Below are positions 21,338 to 28,290 of a stretch of 28,290 nucleotides of DNA, piece after piece. Position 1 is the stretch's first letter; each line of letters starts with the position of its first letter. The notes beneath the pieces were generated by a model. That model did not search any database, was not told the DNA's origin, and saw only the letters and a list, made by a program, of their open reading frames with translations. A program made the translations under genes and the position numbers. The stretch comes from a virus. Where the stretch lies: positions 1-28,290 of the IMG/VR virus record IMGVR_UViG_3300037451_000011. The stretch is one strand, 5' to 3'.

Positions 21338-23887
21338 TCACTCTTTGGCATGTCCATTGGCCTTCGGCATCGACTTCTCGTGCTGCCTCTGTTTCTCCCC
21401 CTCCTGGGCCTGGTGGTGAAGGTCCTGGTCGTGCTGCTCGCCCTGGTGATCGAGGTCCATGCGCTTCTCGTTCAGCTTCACATGCGCCTCCATCTGGGCA
21501 ATATGGATCTTCGCTACGACCTCGAACTGCACCTTTTCAGCCTCGAAGCGATTCTTCATCTCCTGGATCTGCATGTCGCTTGATGCTTTCAGCTGAGCCT
21601 TATGTGCCTCAAGATTGGCCTGCATCTGCAAATCGTGGTCAGCGCGGACCTGCTCCATCTGATTCTTGACCGATTCCTGCTGGGCCTCTGCTTGCTGCTT
21701 GGCCTGGGCGATCTGCGCGTCCAGCTTGGCTTGCTGCGCGGCGATGGTGAGCTTGACTTGCCCTTCGGCCATCGCCTTCTGCACCTCTGGCGGAGGCCCC
21801 TTGGGCTGGCTGGCCGACTTCTGCAGCGCGTCCATGGCGTCCTCGAAGGCCTGCTCGATGGGGCGCGCCGACTTAAATGACCGGATGGCGAACATCATCA
21901 GCTCGCCGAGCATCGGAATAATCTCCGGCGCAGTGCTACCGGCCATGATGGCCTTGTCGAGGAATCCGCCGACTGCGGTGACGAGCTCGACGCGCGAGTT
22001 CTTCTCGGCGTCGTCGTCCATCCTAATCGTGGAATCTGTCTCGATGTCGAGGCGGAACTCGCGGTGCATCGGGTTCTGCAAGAGCTGCTCGATCTCTTCC
22101 CAGGTGGGCAGCTCCAGTAGGGCCAGTTTCTCGGGACTCTGCGGGGCCTGACCGGGTGCCGTCGACATTCCGCTCGGAGGCGCCCCCGGATGCATCATCC
22201 CCGGCGCCGCCGGAGCACCCTGAGCTGCGCCTGGCGCTGATAGTGGCTGGCCCTGAGGACCTTGCCAGCCCCGTCCTGGCTGAGCGGTTTGTTGAGCTTG
22301 AGTAGCGGCAGCCTGTTGCTGCTGGATGAGTTGCAACTGGAGTTGGAGTTGCTGCTTTTCAACGTTGGTGAGGAGCTTGACTCCGCTGATCTGCTTGAGT
22401 GTGTCGATATCATAGCCTGCGACGATTTCTCCGACGATCCTGATCGTGTCACGCGCGAACCTCTGGACCTCAGTCTGGGCATCTTGGATGCGTAGGATGC
22501 TGAAGTTTCCCTTAATCTCCTGGGCGGTGGCTGTCTCATTTGGATCGCTGAAGCCGCGCACGATGTCGGCAATACCAGTGAGTTGATAGACATCCTCAAT
22601 TAAACTCTGTCTCTGCTCACGCAGCTGAGAGAGGGTCTCGGCGATCTCCTGCAGGGGTAGCAGCTCGAACGAGCCCGCCAGCCCTCCCTTGTCCTTCATC
22701 GCGGCCCAGCCGCTCACCGGAACTAGTTGGTTTTCCACGCCTTCCGAAAGAAGACGATCCAACGCTTCCGCCGACGCATCTCTAACTCCCGCCACTTTGA
22801 GCGCCTTCGAGATAGCCACGATACGAGTCGACAGCTCATCGATCTCGTTCGCCTGATCCTGATAGAAGGTGTAATTCGGTGTCGGTAGCAACTCGTCACT
22901 GAGCGCATTGGCCATCAAGGGCCGAGGGCAGGGGAAGAATCGATGCAGTCCAAGGTCGTCATCCCGCTTGTCGAGCAGCTTCGGGAAGTTCTTCACTAGC
23001 CAGTATCGTTTGCGCTCCTTCTTGTCGTGGACCTCGTAGACCACGGCCTTTTTGCGCGTGATGCGGATCTGAGTATCAGTGAGATTCTTCGGGGACCAGT
23101 CGAGTGGGATCTGCATAATCTCCTCCTCACTCAGATCTGAGAACCGCTCTCGCAGCTCGTCGCGGTCCATGTAGGCGCGCTTCCAAAGCAACCTGACTTC
23201 CTGCCAGGTGCGCGCCCAGGACCAACCCATGTCCTCCCAGGAGACGTAGTCAATGATGGTCTCCTCGTACTTGAGCTGCTCCTCCTGAACCTCGTCCTCC
23301 TGGTCCGAGGTGACGGCCGCGCCCTCGACCTTGGTTTCCTCGTTCTGTTCGCCTGGGTCGGCGCCCTCGTCTTTCGCCGCTGGCGTCTCGGGCTTGTGGA
23401 AGTGCGGCTCGTATCTAACCCAAACACAGGCCATTCCAGGTAGCTCATAGTCCTGGATGGCTAACCTCATCAAATAGAAAAAGTCGTTGACATTATCAAG
23501 GGTGTATTCAATCGACCTCTCCAGGATCTCCGCCGCCGTGCGTCCGATAGGGTCGCGATCCTTGTATCGCCGTTCAACAATCGGCTTAGGATTGCGTGCA
23601 TACAGCGCGGGCAGACGCGTCTGGATATTCGCCCACAGGATGTTATAGCGAGTAATGGCGTCTTCTCGTGGACTGCGCACATCTCGATACTTTTTGAGGA
23701 TCTTTCGGCCTCGACGCAAAAAATTATCGAAGATACGTTCATGGGTGTCGATTTCGTCTTTGAGCCACGCGACGACTGGAGTGAGTTGTAGTCCTGGATG
23801 CGGGTTGGGCGATGCCCACTGATCCTCTGTCCCGCGCTTTTTCAAGCGCTTGGCCGGCGAGCCATCGGGCATGAGAATGCGGGCCAT
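21338..23887 (-). CDS. Portal protein (P22-type, long form)
   Basis: The 849-residue product forms the dodecameric ring through which DNA enters and leaves the head. Portal-type features are FDNFLRRGRKILKKYRD, YNILWANIQTRLPALYARNP and VERRYKD in the N-terminal wing, AIQDYELPGMACVWVRYEP, and the stem region with RLLSEGVENQLVPVSGWAAM, SLIEDVYQLTGIADIVRGFS and NETATAQEIKGNFSILRIQ. After about residue 520 come Gln- and Pro-rich segments and a long C-terminal coiled coil of some 140 residues ending near EKSMPKANGHAKE. That tail resembles the helical barrel of P22-type portals and makes this protein longer than P22's 725 residues. It lies after the terminase module and before the scaffold/capsid genes. 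Confidence 0.92.
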   Translation of the reverse strand: MARILMPDGSPAKRLKKRGTEDQWASPNPHPGLQLTPVVAWLKDEIDTHERIFDNFLRRGRKILKKYRDVRSPREDAITRYNILWANIQTRLPALYARNPKPIVERRYKDRDPIGRTAAEILERSIEYTLDNVNDFFYLMRLAIQDYELPGMACVWVRYEPHFHKPETPAAKDEGADPGEQNEETKVEGAAVTSDQEDEVQEEQLKYEETIIDYVSWEDMGWSWARTWQEVRLLWKRAYMDRDELRERFSDLSEEEIMQIPLDWSPKNLTDTQIRITRKKAVVYEVHDKKERKRYWLVKNFPKLLDKRDDDLGLHRFFPCPRPLMANALSDELLPTPNYTFYQDQANEIDELSTRIVAISKALKVAGVRDASAEALDRLLSEGVENQLVPVSGWAAMKDKGGLAGSFELLPLQEIAETLSQLREQRQSLIEDVYQLTGIADIVRGFSDPNETATAQEIKGNFSILRIQDAQTEVQRFARDTIRIVGEIVAGYDIDTLKQISGVKLLTNVEKQQLQLQLQLIQQQQAAATQAQQTAQPGRGWQGPQGQPLSAPGAAQGAPAAPGMMHPGAPPSGMSTAPGQAPQSPEKLALLELPTWEEIEQLLQNPMHREFRLDIETDSTIRMDDDAEKNSRVELVTAVGGFLDKAIMAGSTAPEIIPMLGELMMFAIRSFKSARPIEQAFEDAMDALQKSASQPKGPPPEVQKAMAEGQVKLTIAAQQAKLDAQIAQAKQQAEAQQESVKNQMEQVRADHDLQMQANLEAHKAQLKASSDMQIQEMKNRFEAEKVQFEVVAKIHIAQMEAHVKLNEKRMDLDHQGEQHDQDLHHQAQEGEKQRQHEKSMPKANGHAKE

Positions 23888-23892
23888 TTACG

Positions 23893-24813
23893 CTACCACA
23901 CGCAGACGACACATAGGCCATTGCCGCCGTTTCCACCGGCGCCAGAGGGCTGTGTCGCAATTGAGCTGCCTCCACCCCCACCCCCGCATCCAATAGCGCC
24001 ATTACCCCCTGCAAATCCTGCGCCGGTTGCACTGGAGGCACCGCCAGCTCCGGCAGATCCGCAGACGTATGCCACATCATTCGTGCCATTTGGGCCGGCA
24101 CCCGCCCCTCCCATAGCTTGGATATCGGTCGATGTGCAGGGGGTATATCCGCCGTTACCGCCATTTTGCGAGACTGGTACTGCTGCTAATCCCGCCCCTG
24201 ACCCACCTCCGGCACCCCCGTAGCCAGCATTGCCACCGGGATTTCCTGCTCCACCTGAGGAACATCCGGCACCCCCCGCCCCTGCAACGAGTCCGCTTGC
24301 TGGAGGAAGTGCTGCTCCCCCGCCCCCGATTGTGCCGCCTCCAGGACCTGCTGCCCCTCCAGAGGATCCTGTAGCCGAGCCGCCTGCTCCTGATATTCCC
24401 GCGCCGCCGCCGCCGCCGCTACTTGAGGCGGACAAACCCCCAACTCCGGCCCCGCCAGCGAAGCCAATGACGAATTGGTCGAATACCGTGTTACCAGATG
24501 GCATCGAACCGGAATTACCATTTCCTCCGGTGACAGATGCGCCGCCCGCACCGCCAGTGGGCACAGTTACTACGCATGTAGCCGGTAGTGCAGCCAACGG
24601 CATCGTCGCTTCCCCGAATAATCCGCCTCCTCCCGCGCCTCCCCCAGAGCATACAGTACCCGGTCCAACGGATGCTCCAGAACCGCCGCCCCCGGCAGGA
24701 CCTATGCAGATGATTCTGGCAAATGTGCCGATGGGATAAGGGTTTATCCAAGTTCCATTGGTGGTGAATGTCTGAACCTGGGTAGGGATTTGAGGAGAAT
24801 ATGTAGTCTCCAT
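23893..24813 (-). CDS. Glycine-rich adhesin/fibre-like protein
   Basis: From the ATG at 24811-24813 the product has about 306 residues. The N-terminus (METTYSPQIPTQVQTFTTNG, then TWINPYPIGTFARIICIGP) is the strand-rich domain that commonly precedes glycine-rich phage proteins. The rest is a long series of Gly-rich blocks with Ser, Ala, Pro and several Cys, ending GNGLCVVCVW. An alternative ATG nine codons upstream (24840) overlaps the previous gene more deeply; the chosen start follows that gene's stop almost directly. It resembles the protein at 3979-4605 in design and may be a second virion adhesin or head/tail decoration. Its position in the head module, far from the fibre gene, is unusual. 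Confidence 0.6.
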   Translation of the reverse strand: METTYSPQIPTQVQTFTTNGTWINPYPIGTFARIICIGPAGGGGSGASVGPGTVCSGGGAGGGGLFGEATMPLAALPATCVVTVPTGGAGGASVTGGNGNSGSMPSGNTVFDQFVIGFAGGAGVGGLSASSSGGGGGAGISGAGGSATGSSGGAAGPGGGTIGGGGAALPPASGLVAGAGGAGCSSGGAGNPGGNAGYGGAGGGSGAGLAAVPVSQNGGNGGYTPCTSTDIQAMGGAGAGPNGTNDVAYVCGSAGAGGASSATGAGFAGGNGAIGCGGGGGGSSIATQPSGAGGNGGNGLCVVCVW

Positions 24814-24814
24814 A

Positions 24815-25135
24815 TCACGATCCCGCGTACGCAGTAACATCTATAATGGCCGTACCGGTCTGGCCGATGAACCTTAAATTTTGTTGGCCATGGGCGGTAT
24901 ATCGTAGTTCCTGACCGATCGCCAGCGGATATCCAATGGCGGCCGTGGGCGCGACACCATCATCGCGCCATCGCACCGCCGCGGTCTCGCATTGGATAAT
25001 GAGCAGCTGAGTGCCCGCAGGAATACCGGCCGCTGTCGCGCTTCCGAAAGTGAGAGAACTAACTAAGGTGCTCGCCGCCAGGGCGCCCGATTGCGCGTAG
25101 CCGAGCGGCGACTCGGCCATGTATCCCTGTTGCAT
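24815..25135 (-). CDS. Conserved phage beta-rich protein, unknown function
   Basis: The 106-residue product contains a pattern recurrent in small proteins of many proteobacterial phages: AAGIPAGTQLLIIQCETAAV, then VRWRDDGVAPTAAIGYPLAI, GQELRYTA and a final strand IIDVTAYAG. These are predicted beta strands of a small jelly-roll-like fold and are usually annotated as hypothetical or structural. It lies one base after the Tad2-like gene and is followed directly by the glycine-rich protein. A minor virion role is the most likely reading. Confidence 0.6.
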   Translation of the reverse strand: MQQGYMAESPLGYAQSGALAASTLVSSLTFGSATAAGIPAGTQLLIIQCETAAVRWRDDGVAPTAAIGYPLAIGQELRYTAHGQQNLRFIGQTGTAIIDVTAYAGS

Positions 25136-25136
25136 G

Positions 25137-25433
25137 TTAGCTGATTACCTGCCAGTCAGTCGCCAGGACATCTACCTGCTCGGGTACCCAGCCGAAATGG
25201 ACGCCATTTCCCGGGACGTATAAAGTCAGGATTGGCGCCACATTGACCACCCCACCGGGCAATGACGCCACAAGAGCCGACAGCGCTGCATTTGTGAAGT
25301 CTTCCGCGGGCACACCAGTGACAGACGCCGTCAAAAACAACTGCCAATTACGACCCTCCGTCACCCAAACGGCTCTCTGCACTACCGAACCTGACTGCAT
25401 GGCCGAGACGGCCTGACTGATGTTCATTGTCAT
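25137..25433 (-). CDS. DUF2829 / Tad2-like protein, candidate anti-Thoeris signal sponge
   Basis: The 98-residue product follows the DUF2829 (Thoeris anti-defence 2-like) layout from end to end: an N-terminal helix with MNISQAVSAMQSG, then VVQRAVWV and WQLFLTAS; a less conserved middle (residues 40-60); APILTLYVPGN; and the signature end FGWVPEQVDVLATDWQVIS. Known Tad2 proteins form tetramers that bind and sequester glycocyclic ADP-ribose signals made by Thoeris, and some also bind cyclic nucleotides of CBASS. Whether this copy binds any signal is not known; the family also contains proteins of unknown function. The ATG overlaps the upstream stop by four bases, so it is translated with the 75-residue gene. 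Confidence 0.75.
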   Translation of the reverse strand: MTMNISQAVSAMQSGSVVQRAVWVTEGRNWQLFLTASVTGVPAEDFTNAALSALVASLPGGVVNVAPILTLYVPGNGVHFGWVPEQVDVLATDWQVIS

Positions 25434-25657
25434 TGAGATTCTCCGGATTGAGTTGCGGTGATTTGAGTGAGGCTTTCATGAGCCTCAGGGGAGAGGCCTA
25501 ACTGGAAGTGGAATAGCGACCATTCAGGGCCGCGTTTTTTGGCTAGGGTCTCGGCACGGGTGCGGGAGAAGACTGACTGAGCACCATCGCGGGTAGTGAT
25601 AAATCGACCCTGGTTGTCGTACTTACCTACCTGCCATTCGACGAGTTCTGTTTTCAT
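25430..25657 (-). CDS. Hypothetical 75-residue protein coupled to Tad2-like gene
   Basis: The protein reads MKTELVEWQVGKYDNQGRFI at the start, then TTRDGAQSVFSRTRAETLAK and SLFHFQLGLSPEAHESLTQI. It appears to be a small alpha/beta protein without Cys or membrane segments. I do not recognise it. GAGG lies five bases before the ATG, and this region is a tandem duplication of about 11 bases. The gene is translationally coupled to the DUF2829 gene, so a related accessory or defence-countering role is possible by association only. Confidence 0.55.
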   Translation of the reverse strand: MKTELVEWQVGKYDNQGRFITTRDGAQSVFSRTRAETLAKKRGPEWSLFHFQLGLSPEAHESLTQITATQSGESQ

Positions 25658-25682
25658 AGCGCCCTCATGGCGCCCTCATCCA
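25658..25682 (-). repeat. Tandem 11-base duplication upstream of the 75-residue gene
   Basis: Read on the minus strand, the segment before the start codon contains ATGAGGGCGC twice in a row (followed by C and then T), just upstream of the true ATG. Each copy supplies a GAGG ribosome-binding core and a tiny ATG-to-TGA frame of four codons. It is probably a local slippage duplication; it could alter ribosome loading on the downstream gene. Confidence 0.55.
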
Positions 25683-25714
25683 GATTAGGCGAAACCTGCC
25701 AAGTCTCATCGGTA

Positions 25715-27181
25715 TCATATCCTCTCACTCCTCGTCGGCAGTCTCTCTTTCGGAAAGAACACATCATCCGCCGTGAGATCTTGCAGGAATTTCGGCTTCG
25801 GTTTGTCCTCCGCAGCCTTGATCGGCTGCCAAACCTGTCCGATGATCTCGAAGGCGTCAGAGCCGTGGGATGACCAGTCGTGAAAAGGCTCGTCCGACAG
25901 CATCTTACGCTTCTCATCATATGCGAAGTGGTAACTCGATAGAGCGTCTCGCCCCTTCTCGGTAGCATCCTTGTCGAACCAGCAATACTCCAGAGTCTTA
26001 CGCGCGGCGCTGATCTGATCCATCTGGTTGATGGCCGGGATAACATTCATCGAGTATCCCCAGTCATGCATAAGGTCTCCGAATGAGCGGCCGCCGGCAG
26101 CCAGGGTCTTGGCGGCCGTGTCATGTGGGCCATAGTGCTGACCGTACTTGTAATAGGCGCGGTGCCCATGGCCGACCAGAATGTTTTGCCGAGTCACGCG
26201 GCCGCCGGCGAACCCCTTGCGAGGCGCCTCAAGCTTGTGGCCGGCCAGGATCTCGGCGTAGTGCTGAGCGTCCTTGCCGGTATTATGATAGTAATCAATG
26301 ATATGGACTTCATTCCTCGAAATCTGGAAGAACCATATCGCAGTGGCGTCGCTGTATCCTAAATCCCAGGCTGTATGGACCTCGACGGATCTGTCATGAG
26401 GCACCAGGGTGATTCGGCCCTCAGCGTCGAGCTTGCGTAGCTGGCGCGCGTAGATGGCACCCAGGATGGCCGCTTCGAACGAGCATAGGTACTCCTGCTC
26501 GAACATATTCTGGCCCATTTCGTCGCCGTACTCACTGATCAGCTCGGATCGCTCCTCCTCCAACTCGGCCTCGGTGAAGACACTGGTTTCCGTGGCCGGC
26601 AGCACTTGGTGAAACCAGCCCTGCGCGGCCTTGGCAGCCTCTAGGAGTTTGAGTCCGTGGTTCTTGCCGCGCGGAGTGGTGATGAAGATGGCCCAACCCC
26701 CGTTCTCTCTCAATATGGGGCGCATATAGGCCCAGGCGTGGGGATCAGCCAGAGCCCATTCGGAAAATACGATACCAACTGGTGGAGATCCAACCAGCGC
26801 GTTGTAGTTATCACTGCCGACCACCTGCCAGAACGAGCCGTTGTGCAGCTCGATCTTCATCTCGTTGTTGAGAACTCGCTTGCACAGGATAGGGGGAAAG
26901 GCCTCATGTATGCGGCGCTTGCCGGTGTGTGGGTTGATGGCATCCCAGATGGCTTTACGCGCCTGCTCAGCCTGGGGAAGCATGTGCCAGTAGTTGCCAA
27001 CGCGCTGGTGAGCGGCGTAACAGGCCCAGTGCATGGCCACGTCATCTTTGCCGGCCCGACGGTGCCAGACGGCATAGGCGCGTTTACCGCCGGCGGCGAG
27101 GTAGTTCCAGAGCAGGTCCTGGTGAGGCTCGGTGTACCAGGACCCGAAGACGTCGAACTCAGTGAGTGTGGACTGTTCCAT
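25715..27181 (-). CDS. terL: Terminase large subunit
   Basis: The 488-residue product is the packaging motor ATPase plus nuclease. The Walker A motif is WHRRAGKDD (39-47); Walker B is GIVFSEWA (136-143) with catalytic Glu141; the coupling motif is TTPRGKNH (168-175). The nuclease half begins near HTAWDLGYSDATAIWFF (269-285), where Asp273 and Asp278 are the expected metal ligands; later conserved blocks include EIIGQVWQPI. Length and motif spacing match podoviral large terminases. It starts 12 bases after the small-subunit stop. Together with the portal it translocates DNA into the prohead. Confidence 0.95.
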   Translation of the reverse strand: MEQSTLTEFDVFGSWYTEPHQDLLWNYLAAGGKRAYAVWHRRAGKDDVAMHWACYAAHQRVGNYWHMLPQAEQARKAIWDAINPHTGKRRIHEAFPPILCKRVLNNEMKIELHNGSFWQVVGSDNYNALVGSPPVGIVFSEWALADPHAWAYMRPILRENGGWAIFITTPRGKNHGLKLLEAAKAAQGWFHQVLPATETSVFTEAELEEERSELISEYGDEMGQNMFEQEYLCSFEAAILGAIYARQLRKLDAEGRITLVPHDRSVEVHTAWDLGYSDATAIWFFQISRNEVHIIDYYHNTGKDAQHYAEILAGHKLEAPRKGFAGGRVTRQNILVGHGHRAYYKYGQHYGPHDTAAKTLAAGGRSFGDLMHDWGYSMNVIPAINQMDQISAARKTLEYCWFDKDATEKGRDALSSYHFAYDEKRKMLSDEPFHDWSSHGSDAFEIIGQVWQPIKAAEDKPKPKFLQDLTADDVFFPKERLPTRSERI

Positions 27182-27192
27182 GTTCCACGGAA

Positions 27193-27510
27193 TTACCCTT
27201 CACTCTCCTGTGAATCCAACGGCTTATGACCGTTCACGCGATCCCTGCGATTTGCGTGGAACATCTCAGGGGGGCGGTCAGTTGGATTGCGGAAGACGAA
27301 TTGCATGTTGCCCATGACGTTCAGATCTTGCGGCTGAGTTGCGTTGCCGACGACTCTCGAAAGAAGAAACGTTGCCGCCTTTAACTGTGTGATTCCAAAG
27401 GGATGTTCCTTTGCATTCTCGATGTGATCGTGAAGCTTTCTGAGGAGCATTCCTACCCGGATTCGTTCCCTAACCCGCTCCGGAGTCCAGAGTGTCTTCT
27501 TACGGGCCAT
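27193..27510 (-). CDS. Terminase small subunit (putative)
   Basis: The 105-residue product is basic and helical: MARKKTLWTPERVRERIRVG, then LLRKLHDHIENAKEHPFG and ITQLKAATFLLSRVVG, followed by a Pro/Asn-rich tail. The phrase (I/L)TxxQLKAAxxLLxRV is characteristic of small DNA-binding proteins encoded right before large terminases in many proteobacterial phages. It would recognise the packaging site and recruit the large subunit. The ATG lies just after the stop of the previous gene. Identity rests on this motif and on position. Confidence 0.75.
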   Translation of the reverse strand: MARKKTLWTPERVRERIRVGMLLRKLHDHIENAKEHPFGITQLKAATFLLSRVVGNATQPQDLNVMGNMQFVFRNPTDRPPEMFHANRRDRVNGHKPLDSQESEG

Positions 27511-27511
27511 G

Positions 27512-27925
27512 TCAGCTCGCGTTCATCGCCCAGTTATCGCCACCGAAGTAGAACAGGTATGCAGTGAGACCGGTCGCGATGAGAACCCCAGTGCCAGCTG
27601 AATTATTCTTTAGGGTACCGAGGGAATTGTTGGGGAAGATGGTTAAATTCTGCCCGCTGTGATTGGCGATAATCATCGTGTCGCCTGGTAGGCACGGGCC
27701 ATTGGGATTCGTGTTACCCGCTACTGTCACGTCCGCACCGCCGAGAAGTTTGATTGCGCATGCGCCGCTATTCGTCTGGACCACAACGCTATCGGTAGGC
27801 GCGAGGGTCGCGGCACCAATGGTCACTGTGTTACTGATCTGCCCCTGAGCCAGTTTAGAAATAAAGCCGGCCTGGGCCTGCCGTTGGAATTCAGGCTCAC
27901 CGACGAGCCATGTCTGAATCGTCAT
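27512..27925 (-). CDS. Small beta-rich putative virion protein
   Basis: The 137-residue product starts MTIQTWLVGEPEFQRQAQAG and then consists of beta strands with Asn/Gly/Thr turns (VTIGAATLAPTDSVVVQT; GDTMIIANHSGQNLTIFPNN), ending LTAYLFYFGGDNWAMNAS. The second half resembles the terminal knob of the fibre protein at 4602-5546 in style (strand-turn patterns with a GDxxxI...N...I block), so a structural or fibre-associated role is possible. It stands directly upstream of the terminase small subunit. The ATG lies two bases before the preceding stop region, so the genes are close-coupled. Confidence 0.6.
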   Translation of the reverse strand: MTIQTWLVGEPEFQRQAQAGFISKLAQGQISNTVTIGAATLAPTDSVVVQTNSGACAIKLLGGADVTVAGNTNPNGPCLPGDTMIIANHSGQNLTIFPNNSLGTLKNNSAGTGVLIATGLTAYLFYFGGDNWAMNAS

Positions 27926-27926
27926 A

Positions 27927-28290
27927 TCAGTACATCACCGACCGACGTCGGCCCTCCGATCGGGTTTTGGCAGTTCCACTGAGTCGTTCCATGCGGCCCC
28001 GGTGCCCTTCGTTGCCGCCGGTGATAATGGCCTCCCGGTTCTTGGCGCGATGCTCGGCCATGTCGATGCCGACTCGGCGTCCCGTGATATTGCCGCTGGT
28101 GGTGGGGGGCGCTTTCTGCCCGGGCATGCTAACGCGCCGCTCCTTGGTGTGGACATGATAGCCACCGGTCGAGCTCGCCCCCTTCAGGGTTCCCTCTGAT
28201 CGGGTGGAGGCCGCGCGATAGCTTTTCGTGGTCGTGCCGTCTGCGCCCTTCCCCATGCCCTTGGCGCCGGAGCTGCCGCGTTTTCCGACA
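27927..28290 (-). CDS. Basic hypothetical protein, 5' end outside window
   Basis: The frame ends at 27927 and stays open through the right edge. An internal ATG at 28254-28256 would give 109 residues (MGKGADGTTTKSYRAAST), but the upstream codons read GKRGSSGAKG, a similar basic Gly/Ser-rich composition, so the true start is probably outside. The protein is strongly basic and polar (SRTKERR-type segments, HTKERRVSMPG, GRRVGIDMAEHRAKNREAII) without hydrophobic core motifs. I do not recognise it. A nucleic-acid-binding or disordered virion protein is possible. Confidence 0.55.
   Translation of the reverse strand, partial: VGKRGSSGAKGMGKGADGTTTKSYRAASTRSEGTLKGASSTGGYHVHTKERRVSMPGQKAPPTTSGNITGRRVGIDMAEHRAKNREAIITGGNEGHRGRMERLSGTAKTRSEGRRRSVMY

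Noticed and set aside
24230-24739. Long Pro-rich plus-strand frame (169 codons)
   Set aside because: Antisense shadow of the glycine-rich gene at 23893-24813, for the same reason.
26657-27229. 190-codon plus-strand frame opposite the terminase gene
   Set aside because: Lies wholly antisense to the ATPase half of the large terminase; no recognisable motif and no plus-strand operon around it.
1-28290. tRNA genes, CRISPR arrays, insertion sequences or integrase/attachment sites
   Set aside because: None found by eye; no repeated spacer pattern, cloverleaf, transposase or recombinase motif.

Overview
The window is a large part of a tailed double-stranded DNA phage, or of a prophage seen from inside. 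Almost everything from 28290 down to 574 lies on the minus strand as one tightly packed late operon read right to left, with many stop/start overlaps of the ATGA type. The parts point to a podovirus of a Gram-negative host. They include a P22-type portal, a scaffold, a capsid protein, gp4-like and gp10-like neck/nozzle proteins, a block of ejection-type internal proteins, and a short fibre. There is no tape-measure protein, sheath or tail-tube gene. The holin belongs to the 3-TM gene-transfer-agent type and the endolysin is a GH24 muramidase, both typical of proteobacterial phages. No integrase, repressor, polymerase, tRNA or CRISPR array is visible, so the lifestyle cannot be read from this window.

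Layout in transcription order. (1) 28290-25715: an unknown basic protein cut by the window edge, a beta-rich small protein, and the terminase small and large subunits. (2) 25657-23893: a small unknown gene, a DUF2829/Tad2-like anti-defence candidate, a conserved small virion-type protein and a glycine-rich adhesin-like protein. (3) 23887-18114: portal, an FmdB-like zinc-ribbon protein, a Cys-rich protein with an iron-sulphur-like Cys pattern, scaffold and major capsid protein. (4) 18103-14934: a presumed capsid decoration protein, an HNH endonuclease, and a 647-residue fusion of glycosyltransferase, DUF115/MptE-like and methyltransferase domains. (5) 14937-9499: an unknown coiled-coil protein, gp4-like and gp10-like connector proteins, a GNAT acetyltransferase, a Pro/Gly-rich protein and a protein ending in a short peptidase S74 domain. 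(6) 9496-5554: small Gln-rich and basic proteins and two large ejection-type proteins. (7) 5546-3979: fibre and a second glycine-rich adhesin-like protein. (8) 3909-574: four small, mostly membrane-bound proteins, endolysin, holin, a small membrane protein, an unknown protein and an Ig-like beta protein.

The only plus-strand genes are at the left edge: the C-terminal part of a J-domain protein (1-354) and a possible 35-residue Cys-containing peptide (370-477). They converge on the late operon, so 478-573 is the boundary between two transcription units. It holds a small palindrome but no clear intrinsic terminator.

The most unusual content is the cargo inserted between virion genes. This includes the three-domain sugar/methyl-modifying fusion next to an HNH gene, the Tad2-like signal sponge inside the packaging/head module, and the pair of metal-binding small proteins between portal and scaffold. 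All functional statements rest on reading motifs by eye; no database search was run.
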